Positions 1-13,000 of a stretch of DNA of 64,000 nucleotides are shown here, piece by piece. Numbering within the stretch: position 1 is the first letter of the stretch; each line of letters starts with the position of its first letter. The position numbers were made by a program, and so were the translations under genes. Source of the DNA: Cruorifilaria tuberocauda. Its lineage: Eukaryota > Nematoda > Chromadorea > Rhabditida > Onchocercidae. The stretch lies in NCBI GenBank assembly GCA_013365365.1, contig JABVXU010000091.1:1-64000 (forward strand), written 5' to 3'. Under the pieces are notes generated by a model. The model was not told the DNA's origin. It ran no database searches and saw only the letters and a list, made by a program, of their open reading frames with translations.

Positions 1-3000
1 AACCATTTAATAATCCATAACCAGTGTTATTATTGTATTCGATAAGACTCGATACAGAACATTATTGAATATAGGCTAAACATCAAAACTAATTGTCTAA
101 TTACTGCCTTGAGCTCATTGCACTTTTTCAAATTTCCTGAAATTGAACGAAACGATTCTGATCGGGAGCAACACTTTTCACGAATTCAGCAACACTTTAT
201 GAATACTCCTTCCTTTCTACAAGTATTACTGTTTCAAGTTATGCGAATAATGCAAGCATTTTATTTCTGGTATTGATAGCATGTGATTATTCCATGCAGA
301 ATGGATCCGCATTACGATCAAAGTAATGTACAATAATAGTGTAATTGGTGGGCGAAGTTACTTAGTGCACTAGAAGAAATTTGAATGAAAGAGATTTATT
401 TGAATAGTTGAAGTGTGCTACCTAGTGAGTTGAACCTGTCTCTCTTCAACAGCCTCTTCATTTCCTCTCTCTTGTTCCCTGATGGGCAATGTCAACAGTT
501 AATGGCCGCATCTACCCACTAATGTCAGGCCGGAAAACACGATCAGCTCACACATTTCATCACTGTTGTCCTTAAGGTTCTTACGGTTCATCTGCTCCAT
601 AATCTAAACCTAGCGTCATAATTGCATTGGATACTGCATCATTAATGCTCTATTTATTGGTTAAACTGAATTTCATTGGAAGTATTGCCACGGAAAGTAT
701 AAATCTTTCCAATCTCTATCATTTTATTTTTATATTTAAAAATTCATGCTTTCAGCACAATAAACTTTTTATGAATATGCTTGTAGAATAGATCTTTGCT
801 TCTTCCGTGATAACGTGGAATAAACTTCTCCCTATTGAATTAAATGAGAGAGTCAAAAATAGAATTAAATATCCACTAATAAAATATAGCAAACATGTAC
901 TGTATTCCTATAGTCTATGATGTCATATTGTATTTCTGTAAAGATTATTTCATAAGATCCTAAATCCATTATCTTTGATTCGAAATTTTGCAAAATAATT
1001 TTGAGTAAAATTTAGCTCGAAGTCATTGTAACAGGTTAATCATGCAACAATCAAAGTGAATCAAAAGGGAACATAGCAGTCGATAAATTGTTGGATGAAA
1101 AATATCCAAAAAAAATGAGGACAAACTTCATGAACCTTTATAAGGAAAATAAATTGATAAAACGAAAGGTAAGATTGGACATCATAAGAGGAATGAACTT
1201 TGTAACGCTGATGAGAATTAAACTAGTTGGAGTTAGATTTTTACCTGGTAGTGCATTCAGTTATAACTGATGTTTACGGTCATTCCCCTCTTTGAATGAT
1301 TAGAAACTTCCATTCGTGTCCACTCAATCAGTTGAAATTGTTATTTATTTTCATTTTGTTTATAATATAGATTATCTCACTGTAACTATATGAAAATGGG
1401 AAATTGACGTGATTTAATGTTATAATAAGCAAATAATTGACTGATTCTGGATATTTGACAATGAAGTATTTCACGCAAAACAATTTTAAAATAACGCTGA
1501 TTGTTTTCAAAGAATGTTGCGATACGATGAAAGGATGTTGGAGAATTTTGCTTGGAAGTAAATGTATGCTGGTGGTTTCCAGCTTATGTCTTCAATGTTA
1601 AGTAGCTAAAAGTAGTTAAGTTTGGTTTTTGATAAAGTTGATCTCTTTAAAACTTTCATATTCCCTAGTCCTCTTCCCTCGCAAATGCAGAATTATTTTC
1701 GACAATTATAGGTTTTAAAAAATTTTTTAACTCATCGTAACAGAAAAGTTCTCTATAAATTCTAGTCTCATCAGACGTTTATTATGAAAAGCAAAGTAAT
1801 AAAAAATTAGATTATTTTCATCGTTCTTGTTTTCGAATTTAATATTTAGGCATGAATAACTTGGCAAACAAGGCCTGAGGCATTTTATCTTTCATTTCCC
1901 AGATCACTTATGATAATGGAAAGTTGAATTTGGATTTAACCGAAATGCTCCAACCATATATGTTATTTAGATTCAAACTGAATTCGATTTTTCCAAATTG
2001 AAATTTGCTTATTGAATTTAAATACCTTGTGTTTTTAACAGGCTTTTATGATTTCAAAGATTTCGGAGCAAAAATTTTTACGGAGTTTTTTGTTAAAAAC
2101 TTAATGTGAGACGAAAGAAGCAAAACGATTGATGATAGTAGCTATATGCGAATTAGTTAGGCATAATGCTTGCTGTATGTATAATATGTATTTGAGGAAC
2201 TTAGTGTTATGCTTGCTTGGAAAAGCTTAGGCGGTTTTTCTATAGTTAAGAGTACGTTTTACGTTGTGTAGTTGTTGCTTCAAAAACGTCTTCTTCCTCT
2301 TCTCACTCTTATTAAAATATTGTTTGAATACATAACAACCCTTCACTTCTATTCTGCTTTTCAAATCAGCTGTAAACGACGAAGTTTTGCAGTGGGTAAA
2401 TGTTTTCTGCTGCGATGGAAACAAAGAAATGTTTCGCATGCGCTGATTTCTTTTACGAAATATCATTTCAAAACGCATTTGCTTAATTTACAAAGGCAAT
2501 CAATCAGCGGACGATCGACAAAATCATTTAGCAACTGCATCACAAGCTTAATTCCAAATTTACAAGATATCTGTAGGACAAGTAAGGAAAAGCGGTAGTA
2601 TCTTCGTAGTCAGGAGTGAATTAAGAAGATGACTATTTACAAAATAGGCTTTCAATCTTCAACACTTACTGATGATTTGTTGAATGTTAAGGGATGTCTA
2701 TGGAAGCATATCTAGCTCAATTAATTCTTGAAAGGATAGTATGAACAAAAACTGATTTCCTCTTTTTTTCTCACATTTTATCACCCGTTTTATCTTCAGT
2801 AATTAGATTTTTGAGTTGCATTACTATTCCGCTACATAAAGCTGACTTTTCCTGTGATAAATAAGAGCTGTTTAAGCGGTTTATAACATTCTTTTAGGGA
2901 AAGCTTCTGAGACCTTACTGTTGGAGTAGTGATCAGGGTCTAGAAATTATTGCGGTATTTTAATGTTAGAAATAAGCAGAAATCTATCACTTCGTAAAAG

Positions 3001-6000
3001 ACAGAAAGAAGTGGTGACAAAAGGAGAGGATCGGAAGAGACAAATGAAAGAGGAGGAGAAAGACTTGTTGATCTTCCTTTGTGATGGCTACTGAGATTGC
3101 TAACATCTCATTATTTTCTAGAAAAGTTTAAAATAGGAGTCGTACAAGATATTGTATAAAATATGTCTCACGTTGAAAAACGAAGGTACAAGCTCAGCCA
3201 GTAGAAAATTAAACAGTTCAATTTACGTTAGCCTTAAGAGACAAATTTCACTGCCTGGAATTGTTATAAATTTTCTAAATCGGATTTTAGTGAAGGTGAA
3301 AACTGTAAATATCATTAATTATTAAAGCTCTTGTGAATTTTTTCTTAATTGTATATCTAACCTACTGATTCCACTATTGATGAAATTTATGAAGCTTTCA
3401 TTAAATGATGATTGCCACTATTTATGCATAATTTTTATTCCTTATCCTTGATACCAAAAATATATGCAATTTATCGATAAATCACGAAAAAAATAAAACA
3501 AGTTACACTTGGTGATAAAAGAAACGTTAACGTACTTGCAGCGTATAACCGAGTTTCAGATTTAAGTTACTATAATATTCTTTTGTTTATATCACACCAT
3601 ATTAATTAACTTTTTAGGATTTGTTACTTTAAAATTAACCAATTGCAGACTCTCCGTTGCAACTCCTTCTGTATTTTATGAATGTCTAGTTTGTTATAAT
3701 GTTTTTTTCTTTTCTGGAATTTTGTTGTATCGTACAAAGCTAATGTTTTCAAAGTTCCGAAGGGAAGTTTTCAATAGTAGTTGTGGTTTGTCTATTTGTT
3801 GTGCTGTTACTGCTAATGGTAATGTTGGCAATGATTATGGCGATGGCAATGAAAACGATGTTGATAATTATTGGACAGACAATCTCGTCTCTTTTAGGTT
3901 TGAAAGATTTAATTAAGGCGGCAAGGTGTGCGCATCCATTTATGAGTGGATGGTTCTATAACATCGATCTCGTTTTCTTACTCTCTCCCGTTGTTATCTA
4001 TGAAGAATAAAAGTGGAAAGCGAAAAAGAGATGGGATGTACTGAACATTAACCAAAACTTGTTGCAGTATAATCAACTCCTGTTTTATGTTCATTATTTC
4101 TGAAAAGAAAAACCGGTTTCATCATTTGTTACTTTTTTTCACGAACATCACCCTTGCAAAGAAACAACAATAATAAAGCTCGTTTTCAGTTTAGCATTGA
4201 ATAAAGCCGTTTGCATGAACCCGGTTGAAATGCAGTTTGAACTAGTATTATAAAGAATTAAAAGATGTGGGTTTTAAAATTTTAAATTGATCACTTTGTA
4301 AAATTCCATTATTAGAAATGTTACGTTTATTAATCAGACTTCGAATCGGAACTCTCCAAATTACGATTTTCTAAAGAAAAAATGATATCGATCACTAAAT
4401 CCTTCGCATGTTTCCATATTTGCTGAGGCATAAAGGCATTAATTTAATTATTATACTGTTGCATACAAAACCAAATTTCATATGTATTTCATATCGTTAC
4501 CTATTTCTTAGAAAGTCTGAAACTAGAGATGTAGAAATTGAAAAAATTTTTTTCGTTAGTCAATGTTAAGATAAGAGTGCAAGGTAAATAAAAACGTGAT
4601 AAACAGCGAGATGCATGTTGATTTGTAATTACGTAATTTGTTCACAGTATTTGTATGCATATTGAAGGACACTATCTAGTGATCATAAAGACGATAAAGG
4701 ACATTGTTTCCTTACGTTATCGTTACAGTCATCGTCGCATATGAAGGCCAACTGCGACAAGTCAAGCATACGACGATTATGTCTTATCAGTTGTCACTGT
4801 ATCCAATCTCTTTTTAAGACAATAACTCAACGTCTTTACTCTGTTTCGTTGTAATCATCAGACTAGAAATTAGTATTATTTTTATGATTAATTCATCTGA
4901 TAAAATTATTAGCCTTATATATATTATAATGAAGTAAGACTAAATACATATAGGGTTGATCATTAATGTTTTTTAAATAAAACACAAAAAAAGTATCAGC
5001 TAATTTCTTTTTATCAAATTGCAATCACTAGTTGTAGATGTAACAATTGTATGTATTCACTAGTTTTTTTGATCAGTCTTGTGTTCTGTCATATAAAACA
5101 AAAGAATGTGATAATTTTAGCATTATAATAGCTCAATATTTATTAAAAAGTATAAATAATTTTCAGGAAATGAGTCATTTCCTTAAACAAAAATCATAGT
5201 TTTGGTTGACTGATTGTGTATTTATCAATTGGGTTTTCATTGAAATATTCTAACACAAATTTGGAATCATACGCAATTTAGTTAACATGTAGTGTATCCT
5301 TAATTAATGTTATATCTGCAGGTGTTACTGTTGCTCGATTGTATTCCCATTCTTCCATTCATTTCATTTAGTTTTTCAGCGACTGTCTCTTTCCTGTTTA
5401 GTTTACTCATTTTACTAGAGACAAAAAAAAGTTAACTTATTCATTCCATTGATTTAGCTGTTGAATCAAATAAGTGCACTAAAAGCTGAGTAAATATATC
5501 GATTAATGATGTGTAAAAAGGGTCTTTCATCAACTACTTTATTAAATGCTGTTAATTTTCTCGTCATCAGAATTGCAGTAAAACAAACTTTTCATGCTGG
5601 AATTCACTTTATAGCTAACAGTTGCTGTATTTGCTTAAATTGTTACTGTAACTGATGAAGACATTTAAATTGTTGTAATATACCTTCGAACAAATTGAAG
5701 TGTAATGATTGATGCCTAACACTTTATATTAAATTACTTTTCATCAATTACTCCTCGACACTATAGGTATGTTTTTCGAGCAGTTGACTTCAATCTTCAC
5801 AAGATAACAGACAATTAAGTTTTCTAATAATCAAGTTTAGTTCCGAAACTATATTATTTGTAAGATTTAGGTGAATGAAATGGTAATCTCTGGAAATACT
5901 GTTTTTTTAAATATATGCCACAAAGTATGCAGCTACTGATATTGTCAATGTATCTTAATCTATCGATTGTTTGGTACGATTCCATTTCCTATTAAATGTA

Positions 6001-6125
6001 TTGATTGAGAATATACTCATAATGATGTTTTTATTGATACCTAATTAACATTGTAAATAAAATTTTAATGCAAATAATTTCTTCTCATTTATTTTGAGAG
6101 AAGTTGTTGCCCCATGAAAATTTAC
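1..6125. other. AT-rich stretch with no supported gene
   Basis: No convincing coding region was found on either strand. The longest open frames (for example around 2.2-2.6 kb) overlap on both strands and lack splice signals or protein-like composition. A trinucleotide-like ATG/ATT-rich patch near 3.80-3.88 kb opens frames on the plus strand by composition alone. A somewhat GC-richer patch lies at about 430-600. I see no tRNA-like folds or transposon ends. Exons of long, intron-rich genes could still be hidden here. Confidence 0.5.
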
Positions 6126-6381
6126 CTGATCTTAGTTCATTGGAAAACTGATTTTCAGGGAATAGAACAATGAAAAAAATGCGCAATATGCATGAGCATG
6201 GACTTGACATGATATGGGAGTGAATAGGATAATCTACGTCGACTGGCTGGCTATCTCTATTATCCATATTTCCCGATACTGCGGGCATCTCATTGCATGC
6301 AATCCTGACAGCCCTCTTTGATACACCGGAAAGCATCAATTCACTGTTTTCTTCATGCATTTCTGATTTCTCCCTTGCAAA
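6126..6381 (-). CDS. candidate internal exon of an unidentified minus-strand gene
   Basis: A minus-strand open frame runs from about 6381 down to a good splice donor (CAG|GTAAATT) at 6126. It has protein-like composition: a charged stretch (EKSEMHEENSELM) followed by SKRAVRIACNEMP and a Cys-rich, hydrophobic end. A possible acceptor (TTGCAAG) lies just upstream at about 6382. The first in-frame ATG is at 6360. Together with the candidate first exon at 8392-8481 on the same strand it may mark one gene, but the exit phase of that exon does not match this entry phase, so another exon would be needed between them. I do not recognise the family. It could also be a chance open frame. Confidence 0.25.
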
Positions 6382-6857
6382 ATCATTTTTTTATAGTTCT
6401 TGTTTGGTCTATCAGTTATGTAGAAAATTTTCAAGCGGAAACATATCGTTCAGGTTTAATAAACATTTCTTCCTTCTATCTAATCTTTATTTTAATCCGA
6501 ATTTCTTTATAAATATTACAAACAGTTAATCGAGGTACCTATCCCATCATTTTTATTAATTCAGGTAATTTATGCTACTTCTGTATTACTGATTTTTACA
6601 TCTTCTTCACTTCTCAATCAAGTTATCCAATTTAAATTAGTCATCAATGCAAATTTTTAGGACAGTATTTAAATGCATGTTAAATTGCCAGCAACTGAAC
6701 TTGAAAATCCTTTAAATTTGTTTCTTTAATGTAAGAAATCATTATCCAACCTTATAAAAGATACTATAATAATCAATTAATTCTCTTTTATTTTACTTTT
6801 TTTGTCACCAAAAGAAGCGCTTGAACATCGCCGAAGTATATTAATTGCATGTTAGTA

Positions 6858-6896
6858 TGTATGTGCGTGTGTGTATGTGTGTGTGTGTGTCTGTCT
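6858..6896. repeat. (TG)n microsatellite
   Basis: An interrupted run of GT dinucleotides (TATG, GCGTG, GTGTGTGTGT) about 39 bp long. It creates an artificial His-Thr repeat in a minus-strand open frame and explains that frame. Confidence 0.9.
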
Positions 6897-8391
6897 GCAA
6901 TCTTATTTAAACAGTGTATATGCATGACTGAAATGGTGGTATCGATGATGGTGGCGGAATATGTTCGATCTTTGATTTTAAGATACTTGGCATCGTTACA
7001 TACGACTAAAGTAAGTATCATACTCATAGCAATCAGTATTTCACTATTAAGTGGACATAGGCGCATGCAGTGGGGTACGTATTCCTGATTCCTGGACATG
7101 ATACAAACAGGACAAATAGCCAATCGAACACACCTGTCTGGAACTTTCAGGAATCTTTTTTTCCATTATATCGCATTTATTGCTTTAGGTATAGTTTTTG
7201 TTATAGCGGATCGGATTTCTCGGTGCAACATTATTACCAAATCCAGCGGATATTTCAGCTTTCCGCCACTTTTTCGCCATTTTTCTTTTTTTCCGGTTTT
7301 TCATAGCTTTCATTGCATTTACCGGCAAAAAGGTTTCAAGAAAATGGGATCGCTCACTCTATGCAATTTTGGTGGGAGTGGCAAAATTGAAAAATGGAAG
7401 CGAAAGATGATGCATGAAACACGGTTGTGTAAAGTCAATGAGTCACTTCTTGGCACGTAATGCTCTATGGCTTATATCTTTTTGCAGATTGCATTCTGTA
7501 GTGATTGGAAACTTTTTCTGTGGTTTCAATTAGACTTTGGTAGAAAAAACTTCAACTTGTGCCATTTCCCAAATTAATATTGTATTTTTCTCATGGATTT
7601 CCCATAAAATATGATTTATTTGACAAACGAATAGCTTAATGACTGAAAGTTGAAAAGATTCCGTTCATTAATTATTTTATTCTTACTATATTAAATTGGT
7701 TAAAAACTTTTCATTATTGAGTCATTTATATATTTGATTCCATAAAAAAGATTACCTTTTTTTACCTTGATATAACTGATTTTATTCAAAATCTTGTTAC
7801 TAGCACGTTAGTGCATTTCATGGATAATTTTAAATGAAAAAGAGATTTTTATTTCTTCTATAATTCTTCAATTTCTACTTTTTCCTGCAAGTTTGTTACC
7901 TTGACCTATGTATCAGTGCCCTTATTTGAACTGATCCTCATATCAGTTCAGAGATGGATTCAACTTTTTCTTATTGTAATACGAGCATGAATTTAAAATT
8001 TCTATGATGAATTTAAAATGAGGATATTACTATGCATTCTGAGCAACTGATATTTTTTATTTTTGGCTCCTATGAGACAAAAGTTTGATCTACACGGGTG
8101 TTTCATAAACACAAAACACGCAGGCTCTTTGCATGTAGTGTTTGGAATTCGAAAGCGTTGTGACCACTAGCCTTTTTGCAGTATCACATCCTCTTTATCA
8201 ATCTGCTTATTGATAAGCTAACAACTCTAAGAAATTGAACAAATTAAATGATTTTCCTAAAAATTTCTTCCTTATGCTATAAAGCATTCCATTTATCAAC
8301 TGCTTCGTTGTGCTACACAGAACTATAAGAATTGAGTAGTCACAACTGCTCGGCATTAAATAGAATGAATTAGCTATGTGAGTAAACATAC

Positions 8392-8481
8392 CTGGGTAAA
8401 AGTGGATATGCCCGACTCAGGCAGGCGTATTTGGAGACTAGAGTGTACGGAAGGTGGACACATGAGCGCATGAGAAGTCAT
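8392..8481 (-). CDS. candidate first coding exon, minus strand
   Basis: This lies in a GC-richer island (about 8390-8560) in otherwise AT-rich DNA. On the minus strand an ATG at 8481 opens 30 codons (starting MTSHALMCPPS, ending GISTFTQ). They run exactly into a consensus donor CAG|GTATGT at 8392, in phase 0. A second ATG frame of 40 codons (starting MEMIATVNG) begins further upstream and overlaps it out of frame, so either could be the real start, or the exon could be 5' untranslated. The following exon was not identified with confidence. Function unknown. Confidence 0.3.
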
Positions 8482-8825
8482 GACTGGGCGGGGCTCCCCC
8501 GAAAGATAAATTTGTTGGACTGTCGGATGTTGTTCCGTTCACGGTGGCGATCATTTCCATTCGACCGAAAAGACTAATGGTTTATCCGATACCTCAATCG
8601 CTTTCTTTCCTACTAGAAATACTCTATCTCTTTGGCAGCTTGCTTATTGGAGAATAACTCGCCTTGTTTTTCTTTATTATGAATTAAAAAAGTTCCTATT
8701 TGGGTTATTAATGGGATTAAAACAGTCAAATCGACCAAAATTCCAAGTGATTCTTTTTGGATTTTATGTAATTTTCGAATGATGAAAAAATTCATCGATT
8801 AATTTGTCGTATTTTCATATAATAA

Positions 8826-8847
8826 ATATATATATATATATATATAT
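8826..8847. repeat. (TA)n microsatellite
   Basis: A pure TA dinucleotide run of about 22 bp. Confidence 0.9.
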
Positions 8848-10017
8848 CCTGTATTTATCCATTCATTTATCCATCTGTGTCACAAATTCTGTAATTTTAT
8901 TTTTTGAAATGTTCCTATTTCGAGTTTACTAATTCCATTAAGCGTAATAAATAATAACTTTTCACCGGTTTTTTAAACGAAAAGACGAATGGTGAATTTT
9001 TGAAAACAGCGCAGTTGTACTATAATTCTTAGATTTGGAAGAAGTGAGAAGAATCCATTTTGGTTATCATTCCAAGCAGCAAAATTCAAACTTTCCGCTG
9101 CTGATAAGTAAATAAATTTTTAAATTGTAAAAACCGAGTTTTCATTTAAATGAAAGTGCTCATTTCTATTCATGTCTAAACACGGTTTTCTAAATTTTGG
9201 AAATTGTTTTAAAATAAATTGCAGAGTGAGTAAGCAACTAAGAGATAGTACCTTTCTGTACATTTTATTAGAGATTGGCGAAAACAAAGTTTGTGTTTAG
9301 TTTTATTCGCCCTTTTCCTCATTCATCTGTCAGCTTCGTACTACTTTCATGCTAGCAGCCTCGTTTTTCCTGGCCTATTCAAGCTTTAAGCCTAAGCAAT
9401 GTGGAGCGGCTGTTAGTTATCGACTTTTCACTTCAAATAGAACGGTGTTGAAGATGTTGTTCGCCTTTTTTTTATTTTCTCAATATGTATATCACTATCA
9501 GTAGTATTTGAAAATTGAATTAGTGACATAGCTAAGAAATAATTTCTAAAATTTCTGTCAGCATTTGCAATGAAACGGGGACTTGGTGGTATTATTATTC
9601 TTCCAGGAGGGAATCTTTAATGCTTATAATATTATTTCTCCCTTGCTAATAAACTATAAAAAGTAAAATCTAACAATTTCTGTGTTAAGATATTATAACA
9701 CTAATGTAGTGGACGAATTTTGATAAGCAAAATATGTTGTTGCAACCGAAAAAATTGTGTGAAATGATTCATCTTACAGGATATTCAATTCATTAGCTTT
9801 AGATATTTGAATCCATTTTGAATTGGATGAATAGACATATCAGTAAAAAATCAGTCATTTTTGACGCTATTACCACTTTTTTGCAAGTGAATTTTTGTTC
9901 ACTTGTTGCTTTTTGAGACAGTACTTTTTGAACAATAAAAATGTCGTTGCACATAAATACTAAACATTTCGACATTGAATATATCGAGAAAAAAAATTTT
10001 TCTTTTAGACGAACGTA

Positions 10018-13000
10018 ATGGCTCGTAAAATTACTAGTCTTGTCTTTTTGATATTCTTCATACTCTTCAATTGTGCACAAGCTACCATAACAACTAAAGG
10101 ACATCGTTTTATTGTAGATGAAGGTGACAGCGTCGAATTACCTTGCAGTATACGCAATATTGGTATGTTTATTATTCCTGGAAACAGAATAGGAAGCTCA
10201 TATTGAGGGAATAAAACAGAATTAAATCCTCGACAATAAGAAAATGGTAGTACGATCAACTCAACTCATTCTGCCTAGAATTTCAGTCTTACGTCAAGTG
10301 TTAAATTGTCTGTGAAAGCTTTCATAAAAAGTGAATATAAATTGTAATTTTTAGGGGAAGATACAGTGGTAATATGGAAACGAGGAGAGCTGGTATTATT
10401 TACTGATGAAGAAGTCTTTCAAGAGGATCAACGGTTTCAGTTGCACAGGAAAGATAATGTTAGTTTCTTCTTCTTGAAGTTAGTTACGAACTATTTAGAG
10501 TACCTTTATGTTCCTAATTTTTCTAAATAATATTTAGATTTAAACTTTATAAACTGCTTTGTGTTTTGAAATTTGAAGTCCTTCTTCCTTTTCTTATGTT
10601 TTCTTAAGTGACAATAGTAGCTTGATCGAAAAATGGTTTATCAAGTGTGGCTTATATTGAAATTGTAATCAGTTATGTTTGGATGCTGATGCTATGTCAT
10701 CATGTTGTTTCGATGGAAATGAATGAAATGTTGTTAGAAATCCTCATGGGTGTTTCCCAGTGTCAACAAATTTAATAACTTTCCGTTTATTGCCTTGTTA
10801 ATTAAATAAAAACCATCTTTATAAATTTCCTGAGATTTGGAAGTTTTTCAAGCAGAATAAACAGAATTTAAATATTCATCGGTTTATCAACATTTACAAA
10901 TCTGGCGAAACAAAACTTCCTATGGATTAAAGCAGTTATCATAAACATATGTGCCTCGTTACAATGCATCATTTGCGTATAACTTACCATCTAATTTTAA
11001 ATTCGTCAAACTATAGTTTCATAAATCTAACAAGAAATTAAATTATATTTATTCAGTTCTTCCTTCTTCCTATACGTAATGTATCATTGTTATAAATTTT
11101 AAAGTTTCTAGCATCGTTTCAGCCACTACTATTCTTTTTGAAAGTACAATTTCCGAATTTCATTCCTTGTATATTTTTAGTCGCTACTAAGGGATGTTAT
11201 CCCAAATATAAATAATTCGTCGCATATCTCAGTTGTGACCATTCACGACCACAGTTAGGTGGTCTTTGATTTTTTTTCAAAGATGTCATGTATCTCTTTT
11301 TGAATTTTACATATCTTTTATAGTAAAATAAACCATCCTGCTATATCTTGTATTCTCAGGTTTCTACGTAGTTAATTCGGAATGAAAGAAGTAGCATTGA
11401 GATATTTGGAAAAGATACGTACAATTTTTTTTCTTCAGTTTTTAATATATTAAAGCAACAGTTATTATTTGCAGTCATGAATCACCGGTTTTGTTAGAAA
11501 TATATTTTTAAAATCTTTCATTGACAAGTAAACCGAGTGAAATATATTTTTAATATTCTTATCACTAATTTTGCAGAATTTTACATTAGTTATCGAACGA
11601 GTAGAGCCGTACGATGGCGCAAAATATGTTTGTGAAATAACATCGCCTGAAATGTCAATAACGCATATATTGGAAGTAAACGGTGTGATTTTCATCCTTT
11701 TTGATTATTTGCAGTTGCATCTGAGCAAGCACTTGTCTACAACAGAAGGAATATTTTATAGCTTCAAGTAGAAGGTATTTATAGGCAAACCATGAAATCG
11801 AAGTGCAGAAAACGATATTAATGAATTTCTCTACTTCAGATTATAATGAAATTTGCAAATTTACTGAGCTATATCAGCTATTATAGTTAAATAACGAAGT
11901 AATCCTAGTCAATTAGAAGTGGTATATCTATTGGATTTATACACATTTCGTAATTCTTTTTTTGAACCAAGTGTTTTAGTACATCCTACGGTTTCTATAT
12001 CACCAGATACAAATCCACTATTGGTGAATATTGGTGAGAATATTGTCATCAAATGCTCAGTATCTGGTAACCCACCACCAAAAGTATCGTGGACCCGACA
12101 AGTTATTTATAGCTTTGCTTTCAAACTTTCAAAATTATGGTTTTATCGCTCGTCGATTTTTAGATAGACTTGATTTATTCTAAATGATTAAACATTAAGC
12201 TATTAATGGAACTCACCATAGACAGCTCTTTGATCCCAAGTTATCTCTAAACTGTACCCTGATCCATATATAGGATGGTCGAAAAATGCCATCAAGAGCT
12301 ACATCAAAAGACGGACAGCTGAGGATAACTCATGTAACGATAAATGATAGCGGTGTCTATGAATGTACAGCATCAAATAATGTCGGAATCGATGCACATG
12401 ATACCATTGAAGTTCGGGTGCAGGGTAATCTTTCATTTCTTTATTTCAATCCATATGCACCATCAATAACAAGTATTCAGCAAATCCTCAGATATATTCC
12501 AGAAATTTTGAATTATAAATTAATGCATTGAATATGTCCAGAGCTGAGCGGTTGAAATTACTGATTTGAATTTATCAAGCAGAATTTAACTGAAGTTATG
12601 TGTTGAATAAACTCATAAAATTTGCTGATATGCATAAGATATTGATGTTCACGAGAATTCACGAGAATTTTGATGTGAATTTCGAATTTAATAGAAATGG
12701 CCATTTGAAAATTGTATTTTATGATGCGAATATGAATGTATTATAATCTTTGAAAGTTTAATTGTCTGTGAAATTGCATGAATTAGATGTAGAATCAATC
12801 AATGTCGTCCACCATCCATCCTTCTGTGTTCAGTGAACTGAAAATATTCAGGAAATAGAGCTGGATCTATATCGCTTTTGATATCTAATAGCTTTTAAGA
12901 AAGGAATATCCTGATTGATATGAATCAAAGTTGCTGATATGGGAGAGGGTGAACTAATTTTGCAAGTAGGTAAATGCGGGCAAAACTTTTAAAAGAAGTT

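Noticed and set aside
2227..2598. Overlapping open frames on both strands (108 and 83 codons)
   Set aside because: Same DNA open on both strands, no splice signals, no motifs and no protein-like composition.
3722..4010. Plus-strand frames with Met/Asn/Asp-rich repeats
   Set aside because: Created by an ATG/GAT-type simple-sequence patch; no supporting context.
6788..7123. Minus-strand 111-codon frame with His-Thr repeats
   Set aside because: The repeat is the translated (TG)n microsatellite. The Cys-rich first part could be an exon, but no phase-consistent links were found.
7070..7460. Plus-strand 120-codon frame
   Set aside because: Phe/Ser-rich translation of pyrimidine-rich DNA in two frames at once; no splice context.
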